The notes beneath the pieces were generated by a model. It saw nothing but the letters and a program-made list of their open reading frames with translations. It did no database searches and was not told where the DNA came from. From contig NW_019091822.1 of NCBI RefSeq assembly GCF_001949145.1, positions 6,253 through 37,314 on the forward strand: a stretch of DNA of 31,062 nucleotides, read 5' to 3'. Position 1 is the first letter of the stretch. The number at the start of each line of letters is the position of its first letter. Shown piece after piece: positions 12,801 to 21,800 of the stretch. Origin of the DNA: Acanthaster planci (Eukaryota > Echinodermata > Asteroidea > Valvatida > Acanthasteridae). The position numbers were made by a program, and so were the translations under genes.

Positions 12801-15800
12801 GGATCTGTTGTCAGGTAGCCACGGAGGACGAGACGGCGAACGTCGGCAACAAACTCCATCAGCTTCTCCTTGGGCTGGTGTTTCCTAGCTTCAAGCTGAG
12901 CTATGTAGTAGTTAATGAAAAGTCATGCTAAACTTCGATGATGTGTATAAGTTCATATCCCACCGCTTGCTGCCAGTGTAACATCTCTTTTGGGGTAGGG
13001 AGTCGTTATCATAAAGACTGAGACTCATTGGACTGACTTATACACACAATACTGTTTTATTCCGAAGAATTATTTACATCTTCTCCATATTTACAATGAG
13101 CAACTGCTACTAGTAAGGCTGGATATTATTCAAGTACTGCTCGTCCAAATCTGAGCCATTTATTCGGGAGTGAAAGGAAGGTGGTTCATATCGGAGCTAT
13201 ACACTCACGAACGGTCAGGGAGTTGTTTCTCCAAAGCTGCCCGCTCGGGAATGATCGGTGCTGACTGCTGGAGCTGGTCACTTTATATAGACTTTTGGGT
13301 CTGCGTCTTAGCCAATGGGACTACTGGATGGGGGCAGTTATGAATAATTCATACCTATAAAAGTCTACGGAAGAAAAGTCTATGGGGATTTGTACACACT
13401 TGGTCTTTGCTGACTTCGTTTCTGTAGTAGTTTGGGAGTGGGAGGGTGAAAGGCTGTTCGTGGGTGAGCTACAGGGGACTTGGTCAATGAGGGAAAGGAA
13501 AGGGTGAGCCTCTCTCGGTACATTGGTTTGTGTACTACACTTAGTGTCTGGATGGCTAGGAAATCTACACGTACATGTAATTCTTACGGGGTAAAACTGA
13601 GGGTGAGCGGAAGTAATTGACCTCGCTGTGCCGTAACTGGACACAGGCTTTTGGTGTGTGGTTTGGCGGGACACTTACGGTATGAGTTGGGGGTCTGTGT
13701 GGGTCGAATGTACAGGTTATGTGTGCGACTGAAAGTAGGATCGACTTCGAGGAAGATTTGGGAGAAAATGACTAAGTTGGAAGTGTGCTTCGGAGTTGCG
13801 GTTCAAGGGCATGTTGCAGCATAGAGCAACAGGATCACACGTGGAATGCAATCCGTACAGTCTACGTGTAGATGGTCATTGCGCGCTGGCTGTGGGGTAA
13901 GTGGTGTGTGTAGTAGCGTGTGCACTATAATCTACTTGCATAAAGGGAAACAGTTTGTGGGAGCGTAACAGTATCATAAGAAATGTTTAGTGTCGAGCTG
14001 AGGGTGTAAAAAGGGCAAGGGATTCTGAACACAAGAATGACCATGAATGGGTGATGTCAAAAGTTGCACTGGCTGAGCTTGTCTTGTTCATGGAGGAAAC
14101 TCGACTTGAAAATGTACTGCTCCCATCTTCTTCTGATCTTGCAAATCTGTACTCGTCAAGACAGGAACACTTTGGAATAATCCTTGAATAGCGAGTGAAC
14201 TCCACAAGGCTGAAGGAACGTCCATTAGCTCAGCTGCCTTGTCTGAGAGCTCATGCCAAAGGACGAGATGTGCTTCTGGTTTTTGAGGAAGACATTGGAG
14301 AGGCATTAGGAAAAGCCTGTGAGCGTGATAGTGACAGTGATGCCCTCCACCTTGCTCGTGTTGCTCAGATTGTCAGGCAGCAGATGTTCGTGAATAGAGA
14401 GCAGTTTACTGGAACATTTGCTGGCCCAAACATCAACAGCGAAAGTACATGTAGGAAATTGCCAACCCTAAAGTAGTGACGACCGTGCAGAAAGCTAAGA
14501 AGATCGGCCAGGAGCAGTTTGAGAAATTCACTGTAGAATGTCTTATAGACAGAACCAAACCAATTGACAATAATATCAATCAAAACAGACTCCCACTGTT
14601 CAGCAGTGTAAAACCTAGTGGTTCCAAAGGAAAACAGCAGATTGCATCACTGAAGAATGATGTTGAGCTCTTCTCGTGTCTGTACATTGGCTGCCAAACA
14701 CAGGACGGAAATATAGATGAATTCTTCCGTCATGGAAACCAAGCATGCCCCCCGGCCCTATCTGAGAATGGCAAACTTCACTTGGGTAACGAGTGATATG
14801 CTTGTCTGCTTGGAGGCCTTGCTGAGTCCCCGTCAAAGGCCCCTCTGGTGACAGCTATTGTCCTAGATGGGGCTGTAATAACACAGATTCTACAATCAGG
14901 TATTGCAGAGACATTTGAAGATTACACACATCAAGTGTTCATCCCATACATTGTTCGGCAACTTCAACATGCTTCATGTCTAGACCTCATGTGGGACAGC
15001 TACAGAAACGATAGCCTGAAAGCCTCAACCAGGGAGAAGCGGGGAAAAAGTGTCGTGTTGTCAGCTCTGTGACTCCCTGGTAACTGGCAAAGCTTTCTGC
15101 GTATGGACTTCAACAAAATGGAGCTCTTCAATTTTCTATCAAAGACAGCTGCAGAAACCTTTGCAGAAGAAGGAAAGGAACTTGTGGTAACTGTTGATGA
15201 ACAGGTGCTAACTGTGCCACAGCAGGGAGATTTTGGCTCATTTGCACCTTGCAACCACAAGGAGGCAGACACCCGCATGATGGTTCATGTGGCCCGTGCG
15301 ACACAACATGGCCGTCACCAAATACAAAGACGAACAGTGGACAGTGATGTGGTGCTTGCAGTGGTGGTGGCTCAGAAGCTCTCATCAGAACTCCAACTAT
15401 GGGTTACTTTTGGAACAGGAAAACACTTCCGCTACATGTACCTACCAGCCCACGGGATAGCAGCCTCCCTTGGTCCAGAGAAGCATGTGCCTTGCCAATC
15501 TTCCACACCTTCACTGGGTGTGATACAGGGAACAGGAAAACACTTCCGCTACATGTACCTCCCAGCCCACGGAATAGCAGCCTCCCTGGGTCCAGAGAAG
15601 CATGTGCCTTGCCAATCTTCCACGCCTTCACTGGGTGCGATACAGTGTCCGCCTTCGTGGGGCATGGAAAGAAATCAGCACAGGCTACATGGGCTTCATT
15701 GCTGGAGTTCACCAATACCATGTTGACTCTGGCAAATGCGCCAACAGCCATTGAAGAGGAGACAATGCAGTCAATTGAGCAGTTTGTCATTCTTCTGTAT

Positions 15801-18800
15801 GACCACACAAGCAAATGTACAGACATAAACAAAGCAAGGAAGAAACTCTTCATGAAAAAAAGTTCAGCACAGCGAGTTCCACCAACCCGTGCTGCATTGA
15901 AACATGTCAAATGAACCGTATTCCAGGGTGGCCTCATCTGGATCCAAGTACTGATGACACGGCTCGTTCTACTACCTCCAACCAGCTGGGGATGGACTCA
16001 GAGGGATGGACCCTATGACATGTATGAACCACTTTGGACCACTCTGCCTGAAGCAGCATCAGTCTGCTATGAACTGGTATCCTGTGGCTGCCAGAAAGGA
16101 TTCAAAAACATTGTAATTGCAAAAACGCTGCACTGCAGTGTACTAACCTGAGTTCCTGTGAGGGAGAATGCTGTTGAGCTCAACACATCGGTCAAATCCT
16201 CTACGATCAGAAGTATGTAAGAAGTTTGTTATCAAGTTGCAAAATAGGTCCTAGGACAAAGTCTATAAGAACCTGTTGGAACACGCTGCTTTTAAATGCA
16301 GTTCACCTGTCAGAGCATAATGAGTATTGAAACACTTACCTGGATTTGTACAAAAAAGTGACAACATGTATATTGCTCCCATACCTAGCAAACCTTCATA
16401 ATCCCATTCTACATGCTCTTACAGAATATGTAGGACAATCAAAGAAGTTGAATTTCCCAGAAGCAAAAGCAGACTAATTGCTTGTTTAGTCCACTGTCTT
16501 CTTCAGTAACAACATACATGTACATTATAAATGTATTTTGGATGCACATTTCTTCTTTTGACTGTCCCAAGTGCAATTTATAGGGTAAAGAAACACACCC
16601 AACATATGTAAAATCATGGATACTATTTTTTAAACCGCCACTTATTTCTTAATGACTGTTTTGCACGCAAAATGTGTGAGCGTACTGCCTCCTGTTGAGA
16701 TCTGTACAGCTGAGAGACACATACATGTATAGCATAGGAGCAAATCCCAAATGGCGGCCATATTGAAACAATGGCTACCGCACACAACATGGATAAAATC
16801 GTGAGTACTATTTTTTCAACCTCCACATAATTCTCCGTGATCGTTTTGCATAAAAAATGTTCAATCCTACCGCTTCCAGGCGAGATTTGTACGGCTGAGA
16901 GACACATACAGCATACATACATGTACATGTACCGGTAGGAGCAAATCCAAAATGGTGGCCATTTTGAAAATTGGCTGCCACGCACCATTGGGGTAAAATC
17001 GTGAATGCCTCAGTATCTTAATTCTGAAAGAATACCTAAAGCTACATGTACATGTATATGTCTGCCAAATTCGGAGCTTTTATGACAGAACGAACAATAC
17101 TTTTCCTATGCCGCTGTATTATAATGTTCTGACTTCATGTATTTCTGAGGTTTGAGCTTAACAATTCGCATATTTACTGTATGAGTATTGGTGCGCTACT
17201 GTAATTATTACTGATGTCATACAAACTAAAACCTCTCCAGTTTGTTGAAGCAATTATGATTACACATATGATACCTGCCTTTATCAGGAACTCCACCAAC
17301 ATCACCGTCATCAGTAGAAGAGTTCATGACAACAAAAGAAGCACTGATACCCCCCGAGGAAGATATTGAGCTTCCCTACTCTTTGCCGTCAGAGGCCTCC
17401 AGTAAACAGGGGGAGGGCAGTAGCAGTGATGTAAACAAGAGAGGGAAAAAGAGAGAGACCTGGGTAGGTACAGTGTATGGATTTGTTACCTTCATGTAGT
17501 TCGTTGAATTCCTTCATTTTTGTGGATATTTTTATTGCTGATCTGCTTAACTGTTTTGAAACAGAGGGCATTTACATGACCTGGACAACGGATGGCTGAC
17601 AGCATTGGTGGGCATTTACTTGTGTGTTAACTCACCAATTCCCGATTTGTTTGATACATGTACATGTGCATGTGTGCACATACAGAATCTGAGAAGTCTG
17701 TGGAGGCAGACCACGTGTTGAACTTAAGCTTGACTGCTGTGCATAGCTTGTTTTAGCAAATGTTGCTCCGTGGCAGCACCCCTGAGTGTTGTCAAATTTG
17801 ATGTTGGGGTAAGAAATACAGTGAGGCAGGAGGCCTAGTGGTGGAGGTTTGTTGCCAAAGAACATTAGGATCAGATGTTTGAATCCAGTTGCTGGTTACA
17901 TGTTGTGACACCATGGGCAAGTCACTTTACTCCTACTTGCCTCTCTCCACCCAGGACTTAACCGGCTACTGTGAGAGCAAAGAGGGTTATTGTGTTTTTA
18001 TTTGCCCTTTTGGGCCTGCAATGGCAGCGTCAAGCTGTATACTGCCCAGGGAGCTGAGATGGTTAAAGTTTTATCAATTTTTCAGATGAGCATCTGAATA
18101 AATTGGTGATGTTATTGTTTGTCAGTGAGTGTAGTGTTGGCTGTATATCAAGAGTTGGCTGCTACGTGTATTTTTACATATGTATGTAGGCAAAAGCTGT
18201 AATATACACCTTTTGATAGTCACCGTACATGTACAGTGTATACATATGCATGTGTATTATAGTGAAACTGTGTTATTTTAAGGAACTTGAAGTATTACAA
18301 GTACATGTACATTGTAATGATAATTTCTGAAAAATTCGTCAAGCAAGGCAAGTCATTGGCTATTAAAGTAGGGAGATAGAATCTTGTAAAAAGATACATA
18401 CATGATCACTTTCATTGATATTGTAGGCTTTTTTGTTAGATACAATTGTAGTGGGAAGGACTCTCTTTTTTCCCCTAGAAGTCAGCAACTGCCATGCCAC
18501 CATCCAGAAACATGGACGACAAGATCAAGTTGTTGGCCGACATGTTTCCAGATGCATGCAAGATGAGAGTGAAGCGATGTTTATCGGACGTGAGTGGTGA
18601 CGTGGAGCAGGCTGTGCAGGTCTTGCTTCACCAGGAGAGACCCAAGATGAGGGGTGGATCTCGTACAACTGCCAATAAAATTGTGAGTTCAGTTGCTCAT
18701 GTGCTTTCAAAGCAATTCAAATGCAGTTCATGTAAAGTATTATGTACTCAACAGGTGTCAAAGTGCTCGCCATGTACATGTATACTGTATTACTTCTGTT

Positions 18801-21800
18801 CATAGGCCATGATTCACAATGCTAAACGTGCCAAACAATGAATGAAATTGATGTTGACATTTCTGAATTCAGTTTATTGCATTTTGAATACATAGGATGT
18901 ACATGTACATGTATATAATCCTGATTTTGAGGTTTTTGTCATTTTGGCTTATGATTGGTTATTAACCCCTTTGTGTTGGGACGCTGGTAGAGCCGCAAAA
19001 ATTGAGATCCTCAGCCCGCTTTTCAGCTATTATTCTCGGCCCATGCTTGAGCGAACACAGTGAAAGAAGGCAGACCCTGGCTCTTGGATAGATAGTGATT
19101 GGCTTTTGTTTGTTGCCCCGAAATGGAAANGGCAACGGGAATGTGGAAGCGTGAGTAGAGCTGCATGCCACCGAACAGTCAGCATTTTCACTGTGTAATT
19201 CAAAATGTGCAGAGCACGCAGGGCCACAAACCGAGAATTAGTGGATTTGCAGGTGGCCTTCGTGACCAAGCGAGGCTGGGATTCTTGGAGTCGGCTTTCG
19301 GGAAGAAATTCCCATCGTCAAGGGGTTAATGGACAAAGGCATTTTTAGAAAACATGTAAAAATTGATTTGAAAGATGTTTCCTGCCTTGCTGCAGCTAAC
19401 TTTTCAAATCTGCCAAATGCCACGAAAACTGACCCATATATATACATGTATTTGTTCAGTGTTCGTTCTCATAATTTTCACTACTTTGAGACCCTTTCCC
19501 CCCAGAAAGTGTTACATGTACATGTACAGTATTTGTCTCCCTCAGAGCATGTGCAGTGGTCAGGTTTAAGTTCAACACAGTCGGTCTCCGCAGACGTTCC
19601 TATGTTCTGTGTGAACAAAATGAATTTGGATTCTTCATGAAAATTTCTATTTACATGTAAACACATCCACCACTTAAGGTGCAGAAAACGGTGGGCATTT
19701 TAACCCTAACCCTCTAGGGACCATTGAAATCCTACATAACCTTGTTCGGTTCAGCATGGTTAGGGTTAATGTACCAGTGGCCCCTTTGAATAGAGGTGGC
19801 TGTCATGCTGACTATGCTTGCCTGATCAATTTTGCAAAATAGCTAAAGATGAAACACAACTGAATGAATGCAAGCAACCGTTAACAAAAATAACACACAC
19901 CGAGATTCAGGATGTATTCAAATAACATTTTCTTGCATGTTTTACTCTATTGGTTAACTCAAGAAGTTGGTTTTTATGATATGACCAATATATGCGGGAG
20001 ACATCTCAACAGGATACTTTTGAGATGCTTAGTAGGGCCACCGAGCATCTCAAAAGTCTTCCGTTGGTGATGGCAGTTGATCTTTGAACTGGCAGGGCAA
20101 GCAAGAATCCATGACTTCAGACTGTGAAGAGACCATCCAGCAGCTAAGGGAGATGTTCCCCAGCTCCACTGAGCTACAGGCCAGGCAGTGTCTGTCCATC
20201 GCCAAAGGGGACCTGGAGCAAGCCTCACAGGTCTTGCTCAACCTACAGGAGTCTGGCAAACTCGAGGACCAAAGCAGTATAACCCCAGTGAGTTACAACT
20301 TCACAGTGTGAGAAGTGTGAAAGGATTACCTTTACTGTACATGTTTGTGGTTCTGTTGATAATGCTGCAATTTTGGAATAAAAACAAAATAAAGCAGACA
20401 AAAAGGAAAAAAGCTGCATGGCAATAATGGAGGCATTAATCAGGAAGACTAGGTTTTGTATAGACATGCCTTGAACAAAACAGGACAAAATGAAACAATC
20501 GGACGGGACAAACAACGAACAATACAAGATCAACATTGGGGATCAACATATTCACCTGTATGACGTGTAACCTGCTACTGTGCTTTGCCGGCCGTTGGGG
20601 ATGCCTACAATAAACCTTTTGCAAGTTAAATTTGAAAAAAATCTAATACACAGGGTTCTTTAAGTTCAAGTGAACATACCAATTTGAATTCTCACTAAAG
20701 ACACTTGCTATACCTCGTGAATCCAGGTGTTTGCTTAGTAATACGTAATAGATGCCTTGGACCAATACACTTTTTTATGGATGTGCACGGCACAAAGGAA
20801 CCAGTCCATTCCAGAGATGATGGCTACTTGGCAAAAGCTTGCCCTAAATCACATGGTACAGCAACAGTGTCTTTAGTCTGGGGAATTCAAATTGTTTTGT
20901 TTACAGTGTATGTGCAATCAGATAACTCACTGTATCTGATAGTACTCAAGTTTAACTCGCAAAAGGCTTATTTCAATTGATGTGAGTAAAACTATATTGA
21001 TTGTGGCATCCCATGTAGTCACAAAAATGGGACTTGCAACATTTGGTTGTGAAAGTGGGGACTGTATATATAGATCAAGAATATGCATGATTGATTGATG
21101 AAGTGGCACAGTATGAACTTCTCAGGATGCAGTGCGATTCTTCCTAATTAGCCTTCTATTGTTCCTGTTTCATTCACTTTATTTTTCTACTGTTGCAGGT
21201 GGTAGTCCAGAAGTCATGTGTGAGAAATGAGACAAATTTAAAGGAATCTGTGTTGGAGAAATATGGATACGTTGACACAGACGAGGATAGCAAGAATCAT
21301 AGGCCCATGGAACCCAAAAAGGTTTGGACATTCAGTTTCCTTCTGAAATTCCTACCAAGCTCCATATGCTGGATGGTTGTCTATTCATCCACAGGTTCTT
21401 CTGAAGAGAGTTACTTGTTCTCAACCTTTTTATATTCTGTAGAGTTTCCAGCAATAGAGACTCCCAACTCTGCAATTTCGATTTTTCCCACAGTTTCGCT
21501 CCAAAAACCCTTTCAGGGTTTCTTATTTTTAAGAGTTTCTAATTTCCTAAAACTTTCTGTTTTTGGTAAAAGAACACACCTGAAATAAAAAAAAACTTTT
21601 GGGGGCTTTTCTCAGCCTAGACACGTTTTACTTCATACATATGCACACTGCAATTCCTAGCTTGATAATCAGGCATAGCAGACTATCACCATTTTGTTAC
21701 AACAGGTGCTGTACCTTGTCTGTGGAAAATTGAAGAAATTTCCTTTGAATTACACATCTCGCCCCTTATTACATTCCAGGAGAAAAAGAAGATGGTGCGC

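Larger units (their letters stand above)
6328..13970 (-). mobile_element. Ty3/gypsy LTR retrotransposon (element A), degraded
   Basis: A 7.64-kb antisense insertion flanked by GTAT. In transcription order it contains a 5' LTR (13970-12977), a primer binding site, a rearranged gag/RT piece with an N, gag with a CCHC knuckle, a protease remnant, RT, RNase H, H2C2 integrase with a DDE core, a zinc-finger ORF and a 65-bp scrap of 3' LTR. The RT-RNase H-integrase order is the standard Ty3/gypsy order. RT lacks catalytic aspartates and several frames are broken, so the copy is dead. It inserted into an existing repeat-gene copy in CUEDC2 intron 3. Confidence 0.9.

Noticed and set aside
12950-12976. 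tRNA gene fragment
   Set aside because: Only the 3' end of a tRNA is present and it abuts the LTR, so it is a primer binding site.
15404-15937. Minus-strand 177-codon open frame
   Set aside because: Overlaps the + strand repeat-family gene, whose motifs are recognisable. The length comes from the tandem duplication.
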